DNA of 64,000 nucleotides from Sphingobacterium paludis (GTDB lineage Bacteria > Bacteroidota > Bacteroidia > Sphingobacteriales > Sphingobacteriaceae), in the NCBI RefSeq assembly GCF_004364125.1, contig NZ_SNZV01000001.1, positions 62,001 to 126,000 of the forward strand. The letters are read 5' to 3'. Shown here piece by piece: positions 1 to 8,895 of this stretch. The translations under genes and the position numbers were made by a program. Below the pieces are notes generated by a model, which saw only the letters and a list, made by a program, of their open reading frames with translations, did not search any database and was not told where the DNA came from. How positions within the stretch are numbered: the first letter of the stretch is position 1; the number at the start of each line of letters is the position of its first letter.

Positions 1-972
1 AAACCCATGGCCCAACAGATAGCAAAAAATCAACCCTAGTAAAATCGGGAAATTCAAGGTATCGGTCAGTAGTCCTATAAACATCAGTAGCGCGATCAAG
101 GATTGCCAAATATTCGCAATTTTACTGATTTGGGGGCTGCTCCATTTTTTTAAGAGCGCGCGGTTTACCTGGGTGGCAAAAATCATGGCTGAGGCAACGA
201 AGGCAAAAGCCAAGCCATATTCCGTTTGTGATAAGCCATAATGCTGCTGCATCACAAACGACGAACCCGCCAAATAGGCGTACAAACCTGATGATGCGAT
301 AGATCCGACCAAGCAGTAAACCAAAAATGTTTTGTTTGTTAAGACTTCCCAAAATTTCCCCACGATTGCCTTTGGACGCAGCGAGAAATCTGCCGAGCCC
401 CGATAGGACTCCGGAAGATAGAAGTATGTTGCCAGGAAGATGATGGCGCCAATCACGAGCAGCGATACAAAGATGTAATGCCAATCCAAGTGGTTTAGCA
501 ACAAGGCACCTGCGCTTGGAGCCAAAATAGGCGATATGGCAATGACCAGCATGAGTAGACTAAACACGCGCGCAGCTTCGCGCGGCTCGTAGTAATCCTG
601 GATCATAGCGCGCGAGGCAACCATACCCGCACAGCTCCCTAGTGCCTGTAAAAATCGTAAGGCAATCAGGTGTTCGATATCACGCGTCATAATACAGAGT
701 AATGTCGCGACGATATAAATGAGTAAGCCTACCAGCAGGGGTTTCTTCCTGCCATATTTGTCTAGAAGTGGTCCGTAAATCAGCTGCCCAAAAGCAATCC
801 CGATAAAAAAGCTCGTTAGCGAAAGCTGTACTTGGTCGACCGAAATGTCAAAGTCATTCGCTATCGTTTGGAAAGCGGGAAGATACATATCTATGGAGAA
901 CGGGCCCACCGCAGATAGTAAACCTAAAATGAGTAAGATGACCGTTCGGTTGGAGGTTTGTTGACGTGGCAT
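1..972 (-). CDS. Bcr/CflA-family MFS multidrug transporter, C-terminus beyond left edge
   Basis: The reading frame starts at ATG 972 (MPRQQTSNR...) and stays open to the left edge, so about 324 residues are visible and the C-terminal part is missing. The N-terminal segment GPFSIDMYLPAF is typical of the Bcr/CflA branch of proton-driven drug exporters. A motif-A-like loop between helices 2 and 3 reads GPLLDKYGRKKP. Many hydrophobic helices follow. The inferred role is efflux of a small molecule across the inner membrane; the substrate cannot be told from sequence. It lies downstream of lgt on the same strand, but a strong terminator separates the two, so it is probably transcribed from its own promoter or by read-through. 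Confidence 0.85.
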   Translation of the reverse strand, partial: MPRQQTSNRTVILLILGLLSAVGPFSIDMYLPAFQTIANDFDISVDQVQLSLTSFFIGIAFGQLIYGPLLDKYGRKKPLLVGLLIYIVATLLCIMTRDIEHLIALRFLQALGSCAGMVASRAMIQDYYEPREAARVFSLLMLVIAISPILAPSAGALLLNHLDWHYIFVSLLVIGAIIFLATYFYLPESYRGSADFSLRPKAIVGKFWEVLTNKTFLVYCLVGSIASSGLYAYLAGSSFVMQQHYGLSQTEYGLAFAFVASAMIFATQVNRALLKKWSSPQISKIANIWQSLIALLMFIGLLTDTLNFPILLGLIFCYLLGHGF

Positions 973-977
973 ACATT

Positions 978-1007
978 AAAAAAAAGAGCCCATCTTTCTA
1001 GATGGGC
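978..1007 (-). terminator. Rho-independent terminator after lgt
   Basis: An 8-bp perfect stem (GCCCATCT at 988-995 pairing with AGATGGGC at 1000-1007) with a 4-nt loop is followed, on the minus strand, by a run of eight U (978-985). It sits just past the lgt stop codon. Confidence 0.85.
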
Positions 1008-1021
1008 CATATGAAAAGCTT

Positions 1022-1852
1022 TTATTGACTGTGGTCTTTGGGTTTTCGGAAGATAAGATAGAGCCCGCCGATCATGAACGGTATACTTAAAAGTTGTCCC
1101 ATGTTAAACTTCATCCCTTCCTCGAATGCCTCTTGATTTTCTTTGAAGAATTCCAAGAAAAAGCGCGCTCCGAAAAGCAGGACAAGAAAGATCCCAAATA
1201 AATAACCGGGTTTCGGCTTCGAATTTTTTTGATACATCGACCACAGTATAATGAAGAGAATGACATATGCTATGGCTTCATACAACTGGGCCGGATGCCG
1301 GGGAATAAGATCATTTCGTTCAAAAACCACCGCCCACGGCAAATCAGAAGGCAACCCTACGATTTCCGAGTTGAAGAAATTTCCAATGCGGACAAGGGCG
1401 CCAGCAAGCGGTACCACAAGCACTAAACGGTCGGTAACCCATAGGAAGTCTGTTTTTGTTTTTCTGGAAAATAAAATTAACGCCGTCAATATTCCGAGAG
1501 CACCTCCATGACTGGCTAAGCCTTGAAAACCGGTGAGTTCAAAATTTCCGTTGTTAAATCGAAATGGGAGGATCATTTCCAGCGGATGCTGCATGTAGTA
1601 ATCAAATTCGTAAAAAAGACAATGCCCTAATCGTGCGCCAATAAGCGTTCCCAGAAAGATGTAGATGCTTAACTGATCAAGCAATTCCTGCGTTTTGCCC
1701 TCGCGTCTGAAAATTTGGAGCATAAGCACGTAAGAAACAAGAAAGGCGGCAAGAAAACATAGCGCATAATAGCGCAGACCAAAGGAGCCTATCTCAAAAA
1801 TCACCGGATCGATATTCCAATGAATAACATGTAATATTGCGTGCATAAACAT
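1022..1852 (-). CDS. lgt: Prolipoprotein diacylglyceryl transferase
   Basis: The 276-residue protein has the family length and about seven hydrophobic helices. The Lgt signature is present as VRIGNFFNSEIVG, and the conserved HGGALG segment is also there. The enzyme transfers diacylglycerol from phosphatidylglycerol to the lipobox cysteine of prolipoproteins in the inner membrane. It is the first step in maturing the lipoproteins encoded in this window (for example at 11259, 48445, 59085 and 60167). ATG 1852 is used; a second Met two codons later (MHAILHVIHW) is an equally possible start. The gene appears monocistronic, with a terminator directly behind it. Confidence 0.96.
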   Translation of the reverse strand: MFMHAILHVIHWNIDPVIFEIGSFGLRYYALCFLAAFLVSYVLMLQIFRREGKTQELLDQLSIYIFLGTLIGARLGHCLFYEFDYYMQHPLEMILPFRFNNGNFELTGFQGLASHGGALGILTALILFSRKTKTDFLWVTDRLVLVVPLAGALVRIGNFFNSEIVGLPSDLPWAVVFERNDLIPRHPAQLYEAIAYVILFIILWSMYQKNSKPKPGYLFGIFLVLLFGARFFLEFFKENQEAFEEGMKFNMGQLLSIPFMIGGLYLIFRKPKDHSQ

Positions 1853-1934
1853 AAATTGTTTCGGTAAATATAAGGTTATCCATGATAAAATCCATAGTAC
1901 AACGAATTTCTTACTAAATGGTGATGGAAATTTT

Positions 1935-1942
1935 TAAATTTG
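1935..1942 (+). promoter_or_regulatory. Putative -7 box for the M42 peptidase gene
   Basis: TAAATTTG matches the Bacteroidota -7 consensus TAnnTTTG and lies 45 bp before ATG 1988. No clear -33 TTTG was found. The box overlaps the TTG codon that would give the longest frame, which argues for the internal ATG start. Confidence 0.4.
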
Positions 1943-1987
1943 GCCGAGCGGCAGAATCAAGGATGTTGCAAAATAATAGATAGCATT

Positions 1988-3106
1988 ATGACAGAAAAAA
2001 AAGGTAAGGAAGCAGGTTCTCATACAGCGATTGTGAACGAAGCATCATTAAATTTCTTTGAAAAGTATATAAACAATCCATCGCCGACCGGCTTTGAATG
2101 GGAAGGACAGCGCATGTGGCTTGACTATCTGAAGCCTTTTGTGGATAAAACATATATTGATAATTACGGTACGGCAATGGGTATAATCAACCCCGATGCC
2201 GATTACAAAGTGGTGATAGAAGCACATGCGGATGAGATATCCTGGTTTGTCAACTACATTACGAAAGATGGGCTGATCTATGTCATTCGTAATGGCGGAT
2301 CTGACCATCAAATTGCTCCTTCCAAGCGAGTAAATATACACACCGATAAAGGTTTGGTAAAAGCGGTATTTGGATGGCCGGCCATACATACACGTTCTGG
2401 AGAAAAAGAGGAAACCCCCAATTTAAAAAATATCTTTTTGGATTGCGGTGCCACGTCAAAAGAAGAAGTAGAGGAGATGGGCATCCATGTCGGCTGCGTC
2501 GTGACCTACGAAGATGAGTTTATGGTATTAAATGACCGCTACTATGTGGGAAGGGCCTTGGACAATCGGGCAGGTGGTTTTATGATCGCCGAGGTGGCAC
2601 GCCTACTCAAGGAAAATGCAAAGCAGCTGCCTTTCGGTCTTTATATCGTAAATTCTGTTCAAGAAGAGATTGGTTTGCGTGGGGCCGAGATGATTGCGCA
2701 TTATATCAAACCCAATGTAGCAATCGTTACGGATGTAACGCATGACACGCAAACACCGATGATCAATAAAATTACACAGGGTGATCTCGCTTGTGGGAAG
2801 GGGCCTGTTCTATCCTATGCGCCAGCCGTGCAAATCAACCTAAATCGCTTGTTGATCGATGTGGCAACCGATAAAAATATCCCTTTCCAACGGCAAGCGT
2901 CTTCGCGCTGGACCGGTACCGATACGGATGCTTTCGCTTACTCCAACGGAGGCGTGCCGTCCGCATTGATATCGCTGCCCTTGCGGTATATGCACACAAC
3001 GGTGGAGATGATTCACAAAGAAGATGTCGATAATGTCATCCGTTTGATCTACGAAACTGTTCTCAAAATAGAGGCGGGGCAAGATTTTAGAAGTTTTACA
3101 ATCTAA
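1988..3106 (+). CDS. M42-family metallo-aminopeptidase
   Basis: This 372-residue protein is a glutamyl-aminopeptidase/endoglucanase-M-like enzyme of peptidase family M42. Metal-site motifs of the family are visible: EAHADEI near the N-terminal third, GRALDNRAGG (bridging Asp), VQEEIGLRGA (catalytic and metal Glu), VTDVTHD, and a late HTTVEMIHKED. Family members form large cytoplasmic dodecamers that trim short peptides. The frame could open at TTG 1940, but that codon lies inside a promoter-like box, so ATG 1988 (MTEKKGKEAG) is chosen. The gene stands alone between lgt and the DUF3467 gene. The precise amino-acid preference is not deducible. Confidence 0.9.
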   Translation: MTEKKGKEAGSHTAIVNEASLNFFEKYINNPSPTGFEWEGQRMWLDYLKPFVDKTYIDNYGTAMGIINPDADYKVVIEAHADEISWFVNYITKDGLIYVIRNGGSDHQIAPSKRVNIHTDKGLVKAVFGWPAIHTRSGEKEETPNLKNIFLDCGATSKEEVEEMGIHVGCVVTYEDEFMVLNDRYYVGRALDNRAGGFMIAEVARLLKENAKQLPFGLYIVNSVQEEIGLRGAEMIAHYIKPNVAIVTDVTHDTQTPMINKITQGDLACGKGPVLSYAPAVQINLNRLLIDVATDKNIPFQRQASSRWTGTDTDAFAYSNGGVPSALISLPLRYMHTTVEMIHKEDVDNVIRLIYETVLKIEAGQDFRSFTI

Positions 3107-3170
3107 AATCGTTCGCAGGTTTAAATTTTAATATATTTAGATGACTAAGAATAATAAATAGACAATTGCA

Positions 3171-3512
3171 ATGGATGTTAATTTTATGGATTTAAAAAAT
3201 AATACAAAAGAAGAAGCCGATAACAATGAGCTGAGCATTGAGCTGAGTGAGGAGATCGCAGAGGGGATATACAGCAATTTGGCTATCATTACCCATTCCA
3301 ATTCAGAATTCGTTCTCGATTTTATCCGCATTATGCCGGGCATTCCGAAAGCGAAGGTTAAATCACGTATTGTGCTGACACCTGAACATGCAAAAAGATT
3401 GCTAGGCGCTTTGCAAGATAATGTTAACCGTTTTGAAGCGAGCAATGGCACCATCAATACGAACGATGCAACGCTTCCGCTTAATTTTGGTGGGCCAAAA
3501 GGAGAAGCGTAG
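3171..3512 (+). CDS. DUF3467 family protein
   Basis: The 113-residue protein contains the family core ELSEEIAEGIYSNLAIITHS, followed by EFVLDFIRIMPG and a helix beginning LTPEHAKRLL. This small cytoplasmic family is near-universal in Bacteroidota and its function is unknown. No catalytic motif or signal peptide is seen. ATG 3171 is taken; an internal ATG at 3186 is also possible. A strong terminator follows at 3591-3616, so the unit looks monocistronic. Confidence 0.88.
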   Translation: MDVNFMDLKNNTKEEADNNELSIELSEEIAEGIYSNLAIITHSNSEFVLDFIRIMPGIPKAKVKSRIVLTPEHAKRLLGALQDNVNRFEASNGTINTNDATLPLNFGGPKGEA

Positions 3513-3590
3513 ACTTCCCATCTGACATACCCTTCACTAGGGGGATATTCCTAAACGTATTTGGACGCTGCGCTACAGTGCAACGTAGAA

Positions 3591-3616
3591 AGAGGGCAAA
3601 AAACTTGCCCTCTTTT
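3591..3616 (+). terminator. Rho-independent terminator after DUF3467 gene
   Basis: A perfect 9-bp stem (AGAGGGCAA / TTGCCCTCT) with a 5-nt A-rich loop ends in TTTT, 79 bp after the stop codon. Confidence 0.8.
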
Positions 3617-3678
3617 ATTGTATCTCGATATTTAAAACCAAATTTCTGCTCAGTTGTTGTTAAATCAAATAAAATTTT

Positions 3679-5190
3679 ATGGATATACAAGTACGAACGC
3701 TTACGGAAAGCGATTATAAAGATTTGAAGCGTTCAATGGCCAAGGCATACGGTAGCGATTCAGGCGAGGTATGGACACGCGAGAACATAGAAGATTTGAT
3801 TAGCTTATTTCCGGAAGGACAAATATGTGTAGAAGTTAACGGGCGGGTGGTCGCGTGTGCCTTATCCTTGATTATCGATTCTAAAAAAACAAATATTTAC
3901 AAAAAGTATTACGAGATTATAGACGATGGAAAATTTACAACGCACGATTACGAGGGCGACACCCTTTATGGTATAGAGGTTTTTGTTCATCCCGACCATC
4001 GGTCGTTAAGGCTAGGCAGACGGCTTTACGATGCGCGGAAAGAGCTTTGCGAACAAATGAACCTGAAAAGTATTGTTGCTGGTGGCCGAATTCCGAATTA
4101 CCATAACTATTCGGATAAAATGACACCGCGCACCTATATCGAAAAGGTCAAACGCAAAGAAATTTACGATCCTACCTTGACCTTTCAACTATCAAACGAT
4201 TTTCATGTCAGTAAAATTCTAAAAAACTACTTGCCGGAAGATAAGGAATCGAATGAATTTGCGACACTGCTGGTATGGGATAATATTTACTATGAGCCTG
4301 ATGCAAAATCAAACTCCGCAACGCGCCAAACTATTCGATTAGGACTCGTACAATGGCAAATGCGCTTATTTAAAGACATAGAGGAATTTTATGATCAAGT
4401 CGAGTTCTTTGTGGATACGGTGAGTGATTACGGCACGGATTTCATCATGTTTCCGGAGTTTTTTAATACGCCGCTGATGAGTCCGTACAATGATCTTCCC
4501 GAGCGAGCAGCGATGGAAAAGCTAGCCGAGCTGACGGAAGAGATCATAGACAAGATGCAGCAGCTTGCCGTATCGTACAATGTTAATATCATTGCGGGTT
4601 CCATGCCGGTCATCGAGTATAAGAAGTTGTACAACGCCTCTTATCTGTGTCATCGAAACGGAAAGCTAGATGTGCATAAAAAAATTCATATTACCCCGAA
4701 TGAGATGAAGTATTATGGTATGGTGGGCGGTAACGACATTCAGGTGTTTGATACGGATTGTGGTAAGGTTGGGTTGCTGATATGTTATGATGTAGAGTTT
4801 CCGGAAGTTAGCCGTATCATGGCAGATCAGGGCATGCAAATGCTGTTTGTGCCGTTTATGACTGATACACAAAACGGGTATATGCGTGTACGGAGTTGCG
4901 CGCAAGCCCGCGCAATAGAAAATGAATGTTATGTCGCCATCGCTGGTTGCGTGGGGAACTTACCTCGTGTGAACAATATGGATATCCAGTACTCGCAATC
5001 AGCTGTATTTACCCCGTCTGATTTTGCTTTCCCGAATAATGGTATCAAAGCGGAAGCAACACCGAACACAGAAATGGTGTTAATCGCCGACGTCGATCTA
5101 TACGCCCTACGCGATCTGCACGAATATGGCACCGTAAAAATTCTGAAAGATCGCCGGAAAGATCTGTACCAGGTCAATTTGTTAAAGTAA
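3679..5190 (+). CDS. GNAT acetyltransferase-nitrilase (carbon-nitrogen hydrolase) fusion
   Basis: The 503-residue protein has two domains. Residues about 1-200 form a GNAT N-acyltransferase domain; EVFVHPDHRSLRLGRRLYD carries the acetyl-CoA-binding RxxGxG/R-type loop. Residues about 220-500 form a nitrilase-superfamily amidase with an apparently complete triad: Glu260 (MFPEFF), Lys335 (KKIHIT) and Cys369 (LICYDVEFPE). Such fusions are known in Bacteroidota and elsewhere as bifunctional GNAT/carbon-nitrogen hydrolases. The substrate is unknown; the nitrilase part resembles omega-amidase or N-carbamoyl-amine hydrolases. The gene ends 10 bp before the DUF421 gene, and the two may be co-transcribed. 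Confidence 0.92.
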   Translation: MDIQVRTLTESDYKDLKRSMAKAYGSDSGEVWTRENIEDLISLFPEGQICVEVNGRVVACALSLIIDSKKTNIYKKYYEIIDDGKFTTHDYEGDTLYGIEVFVHPDHRSLRLGRRLYDARKELCEQMNLKSIVAGGRIPNYHNYSDKMTPRTYIEKVKRKEIYDPTLTFQLSNDFHVSKILKNYLPEDKESNEFATLLVWDNIYYEPDAKSNSATRQTIRLGLVQWQMRLFKDIEEFYDQVEFFVDTVSDYGTDFIMFPEFFNTPLMSPYNDLPERAAMEKLAELTEEIIDKMQQLAVSYNVNIIAGSMPVIEYKKLYNASYLCHRNGKLDVHKKIHITPNEMKYYGMVGGNDIQVFDTDCGKVGLLICYDVEFPEVSRIMADQGMQMLFVPFMTDTQNGYMRVRSCAQARAIENECYVAIAGCVGNLPRVNNMDIQYSQSAVFTPSDFAFPNNGIKAEATPNTEMVLIADVDLYALRDLHEYGTVKILKDRRKDLYQVNLLK

Positions 5191-5200
5191 ACGAGGTGTG

Positions 5201-5710
5201 ATGGGCATTCTTGATATTGTATTTCGCTGTTTAGCCGTCTATGTATTTATGATCGTTGCTATACGCTTAACGGGGAAGAAGGAACTTTCGCAACTCAATA
5301 CCGGCGATGTTGTCTTGATCCTGTTGATTTCAAACGCGGTGCAGAATGCTATGGTTGGTCCGGACACATCCTTGCTGGGCGGACTGGTTGCTGCCGGCGT
5401 TCTTTTTTTGCTGAATTTTTTATTGAAGAACTTCTTATTTAAAAACGAGCGCTTTCGGAATCTTATCAATCAGAAGCCAGAGATTTTGATTCATCATGGC
5501 AATTTGGATTTCGCGGCGTTAAGCCGGCTTAAAATTACCAACGAAGAGCTTCAAGAGGCTATGCGCGAGCATGGGGTGGAGCGCTATCGCGATGTGCGAC
5601 TCGCAATGTTGGAGATCGATGGAAATATCAGTATCATTTCCAATGTGGATGGGATGAAACAATCGGTCTACAGGCGAAAACACCCGCATAAACGACTGGA
5701 CATATCGTAG
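5201..5710 (+). CDS. DUF421 (YetF-like) membrane protein
   Basis: This 169-residue protein has three N-terminal hydrophobic segments and the family motifs RLTGKKELSQLNTGD and LLISNAVQNAMVG. A soluble C-terminal domain follows, with KPEILIHHG and MREHGVERYRDV. YetF/YcaP family members are inner-membrane proteins linked to spore germination or stress in other phyla; the biochemical role is unknown. ATG 5201 has an AGG-containing ribosome-binding sequence at 5191-5196; GTG at 5198 is a less likely alternative. It follows the GNAT-nitrilase gene by 10 bp. Confidence 0.87.
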   Translation: MGILDIVFRCLAVYVFMIVAIRLTGKKELSQLNTGDVVLILLISNAVQNAMVGPDTSLLGGLVAAGVLFLLNFLLKNFLFKNERFRNLINQKPEILIHHGNLDFAALSRLKITNEELQEAMREHGVERYRDVRLAMLEIDGNISIISNVDGMKQSVYRRKHPHKRLDIS

Positions 5711-5764
5711 GCTGTCGCTTCCTTAGCGTGCATATTTGATCTACGACCACGGAGAGATAGCCCT

Positions 5765-6211
5765 TTAGCCGGCTATTTCTTCGTAATCGTCAGATCGAGG
5801 AATGTGCGCGATAATCGGTTCCCATTCTTTTGGTATGCTTGTCAACTTTCGTTCGGTTAGATTAAGCCAAGCGCCATCTACGTTTACTGTCGCCGCTTTC
5901 ACACCGTTTTCTTTGTAAATTTCATGCCGAAAGGAAAACCGGTAATTTTTTAAATAAAGTTTGTTCATTTCGACCTTTACATAAATTCGTTCATCCAGCC
6001 CAATTTCTCTGTGATAGATCAACTCTTCCCTGAATAGTATTGGACCAATGTGGTTTTTGGCAAATTCTTCCAGTGATAGCCCCGCCTTGTTCAGCATATT
6101 GCTACGGGCTTGTGCACAAAAATCAGCATATGCTGAGTGTCGAAGATGCCTGTTAGGATCGAGTTGCGCCCATAATACCTGTCCTTCAAAGTAAATGTGT
6201 TCGTGCTCCAT
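5765..6211 (-). CDS. Hotdog-fold acyl-CoA thioesterase
   Basis: The 148-residue protein has the 4-hydroxybenzoyl-CoA thioesterase-like layout: LWAQLDPNRHLRHSAYADF at the N-terminus (the usual catalytic Asp/Asn region of YbgC/FcbC-type enzymes), then alternating beta strands ending in VNVDGAWLNLTERK. It is predicted to hydrolyse acyl-CoA thioesters in the cytoplasm; chain-length preference is unknown. It converges with the DUF421 gene and lies 28 bp downstream of the DUF819 gene on the same strand, so the two may form one transcript. Confidence 0.8.
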   Translation of the reverse strand: MEHEHIYFEGQVLWAQLDPNRHLRHSAYADFCAQARSNMLNKAGLSLEEFAKNHIGPILFREELIYHREIGLDERIYVKVEMNKLYLKNYRFSFRHEIYKENGVKAATVNVDGAWLNLTERKLTSIPKEWEPIIAHIPRSDDYEEIAG

Positions 6212-6239
6212 GGCTTAAATATACGTAAAAACGAACAGA

Positions 6240-7505
6240 TTAAATAGGAGAGACCATTTGCATCAGTATGGCTGTGAACCAACCGGCGTACGTTCCGATG
6301 GCATACCCAAAAACGGCTAAAACAACACCCACAGAAATTAATGACGGGTGAAAGGCCGCCGCGGTTACGGTTGCGGAAGCCACACCGCCCACATTCGCCA
6401 TGCTGCCTACGGCCAAATAGAAGAAGGGGGCTTTGATGATCTTGGCCACTAAAAGGAGTAATAATGCATGGAAGCTAATCCAGATCACGCCCACCACAAA
6501 TAACCCCGGATTAGATAGTATTGCCGCGATATCCATCTGCATGCCGATAGTTACAATAAGCATGTACAGCAGGGTCGTACCGATTTTAGAAGCACCCGCA
6601 TGTTCCAATTTACGGGCCGGCGTAAAGGATAAAGCTATACCGATGAATGTGGCAATCAACACAAGCCAAAAGAAACCGTTGGTGAGCGAGAATTTCTCCA
6701 ATTGCGGGTAGTTTGCCGCCATGTATGTTGCAATGGGCGCCGAAAGCAACGATGCAAGACCTGTTCCGCCTAGTGCTAACGCGAGCATTAAGATAAAGTC
6801 TTTGGTCTGTGGATTCCGACTGTTTGTTTGGGCTTCTAGATCCATACGCTTTTTCAACGCTTCTACATCAGAAGCGTCGGCGCGGAAAAATTTGTCTACT
6901 ATCGTAGTTTTGCTGGCGCCATAGAGCAGCAGCGCCATCCATATATAGGCAACAAAAACATCCACAGCAATAATAGAGGAAAAGAGCTGCGGTGATGGCT
7001 CCAAAATTTCGCGTAAGGCAACTTGATTGGCGCTGCCCCCGATCCAGGAGCCGGCCAGAGCACCTAAACCTCGCCATACTTCGTCCGCACCAACGCCCCC
7101 AACAACATCGGGCGCAATCAAGGCCGTTAGCCATACGGCGATGGGTCCACCTAAGATGATGCCTACGGTGCCGGCCAGGAACATGAGTCCTGCACGTTTT
7201 CGCAAGTTCCATAATTCCCGTAAATCCAGGTTTAATGTAAATAGTATCAGGCATGCCGGCAGAAAGTATCGACTACCAACTCCAGCTAGAGGCGAATTGG
7301 CCCCATCGATAATATGTAAAGAGTTTAGAATACCAGGAATAAAATAACACATTAACAACGGAGGGATAACCGCGTAAAACCCCTGTATGTACTTGTTCTT
7401 CAGGCTTGCCGTATAGAAAACTAAACCAAGTACCGCCATCAGCAGTCCAAAAACTGCGGCTTGATCAGTAATAATCGGCGTAACTTCTCTGATAGCATTT
7501 TGCAT
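6240..7505 (-). CDS. DUF819 family integral membrane protein
   Basis: The 421-residue protein has about ten to twelve hydrophobic segments. The signature region GALAGSWIGGSANQVALRE lies in the first half, and a second similar hydrophobic block reads VGSMANVGGVASATVTAAA. This two-fold arrangement is typical of DUF819 (YjcL-like) proteins, which resemble secondary transporters. No substrate is known. A 119-bp gap separates it from the Gfo/Idh/MocA gene on the opposite strand. Confidence 0.82.
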   Translation of the reverse strand: MQNAIREVTPIITDQAAVFGLLMAVLGLVFYTASLKNKYIQGFYAVIPPLLMCYFIPGILNSLHIIDGANSPLAGVGSRYFLPACLILFTLNLDLRELWNLRKRAGLMFLAGTVGIILGGPIAVWLTALIAPDVVGGVGADEVWRGLGALAGSWIGGSANQVALREILEPSPQLFSSIIAVDVFVAYIWMALLLYGASKTTIVDKFFRADASDVEALKKRMDLEAQTNSRNPQTKDFILMLALALGGTGLASLLSAPIATYMAANYPQLEKFSLTNGFFWLVLIATFIGIALSFTPARKLEHAGASKIGTTLLYMLIVTIGMQMDIAAILSNPGLFVVGVIWISFHALLLLLVAKIIKAPFFYLAVGSMANVGGVASATVTAAAFHPSLISVGVVLAVFGYAIGTYAGWFTAILMQMVSPI

Positions 7506-7624
7506 ATTTTTTAAGATTTACTATTTTGGTGGTGAAATTATAGAATAAATTCGGAACAACAACGGTTTTGTTTATATTCTTGCAAAGAACTGCATTATTT
7601 TTTGACAAATATTATTACAAACGC

Positions 7625-8893
7625 ATGCTTAATCGACGAGATTTTATAAAAAATGGGAGTGTATTTGCGGGATCGCTGGCCCTAGTTACAGATGTTGCTG
7701 CCCTAGGAGTCGCTAAAACGATAAAAGTTGGCCTTGTCGGCTGCGGAGGGCGCGGCACAGGAGCAATCTTCCAAGCGTTGGATGCAGATCCGGATGTGCA
7801 GGTTACTGCATTAGCGGATATTTTTGAAGACAATTTGGCCAATACGCTATCTTCCTTAAAGGAGAAATATGGCAAACGCATAACGGTTTCCGAAAAAACA
7901 TCGTTTGTAGGGTTTGATAGTTATGAAAAATTAATTAAGTCTGATGTGGATGTTGTGTTATTATGCACGCCACCAAATTTTAGACCCGCGCATCTGACCT
8001 TGGCCATTCAGTCAGGGAAACATGTGTTCTGTGAAAAGCCTGTAGCGATTGATATTCCCGGCTTACACCAAGTCGAAGCTGCGGTGAAGCTCGCGAAGGA
8101 AAAGCAGCTTTGTCTTGTCAGTGGATTCTGCTTCCGCTACTCGCTACCCAATCGAGAGGTTATTTCGCGCATCCATGCCGGCGATATCGGCGATATCAAA
8201 TCTATCTCTACATTTCGGCACGGCGGCGAGCTGAGCTATAAAGAAAGGCAACCTGACTGGAGCGATTTTGTCTATCAGCTTCGGAACTGGTATTATTATC
8301 AGCGCTATTCCGGGGATATGATCGTGGAACAAACGATTCACAGTCTCGACTATATGTCTTGGATTATGCAGGATAAGCTGCCCAACAAGGTGACAGCCAC
8401 CGGCGGTAGACAAAGCAGACCTTGGAATAAATTTGGCAATGTATATGATCATTTTACCGTCGAGTACGAATATGAGAATGGCTTGAGAGGGTTCCATTTT
8501 GGTCGTCAACAAAATGGAACCACGCCGCGTAATACGGTCGATGCAATGGGCACCAAGGGCTTTGCAAGTGTCGCACTAAACAGTAATTATGAAATCGTCG
8601 GCGAGAAAGCTTGGAAAAATAAAGAGCGACTAAACAATATGTACCAGACGCAGCACGACGAGCTATTTAAAGCGATTCGTGCAAAACAAGTTATCAATGA
8701 TGGTGACTTTATGGTGAAATCTACACTTCTCGCTATCTGGGGCCGCTTGTCAGCTTACTCGGGCAAGTCCATTTCCTATGAAGAGGTCATCCAATCACAA
8801 GAGCGCTTGGGGCCTGCAATAGCAGACTATAATTGGGATATGAAGGCAGATGAATTAACCATTGCCAGACCGGGAGCTTACAAATTTGTATAG
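7625..8893 (+). CDS. Gfo/Idh/MocA-family oxidoreductase with Tat-type signal
   Basis: The 422-residue protein starts at ATG 7625 (MLNRRDFIKNGSVFAG), which gives a twin-arginine export motif RRDF followed by a short hydrophobic stretch. The longer frame from 7568 would bury that signal. The Rossmann fold is seen in KVGLVGCGGRGTGAI, and the family motif EKPVAID follows. These enzymes are NAD(P)-dependent sugar or inositol dehydrogenases or sugar hydrolases working by transient oxidation. Export to the periplasm is inferred from the signal. The next gene is a second Gfo/Idh/MocA protein only 2 bp away, so the two are surely co-transcribed. Confidence 0.9.
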   Translation: MLNRRDFIKNGSVFAGSLALVTDVAALGVAKTIKVGLVGCGGRGTGAIFQALDADPDVQVTALADIFEDNLANTLSSLKEKYGKRITVSEKTSFVGFDSYEKLIKSDVDVVLLCTPPNFRPAHLTLAIQSGKHVFCEKPVAIDIPGLHQVEAAVKLAKEKQLCLVSGFCFRYSLPNREVISRIHAGDIGDIKSISTFRHGGELSYKERQPDWSDFVYQLRNWYYYQRYSGDMIVEQTIHSLDYMSWIMQDKLPNKVTATGGRQSRPWNKFGNVYDHFTVEYEYENGLRGFHFGRQQNGTTPRNTVDAMGTKGFASVALNSNYEIVGEKAWKNKERLNNMYQTQHDELFKAIRAKQVINDGDFMVKSTLLAIWGRLSAYSGKSISYEEVIQSQERLGPAIADYNWDMKADELTIARPGAYKFV

Positions 8894-8895
8894 GA

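Noticed and set aside
1940..1987. TTG-initiated extension of the M42 peptidase
   Set aside because: The TTG lies in a -7 box and the added residues do not match the family.
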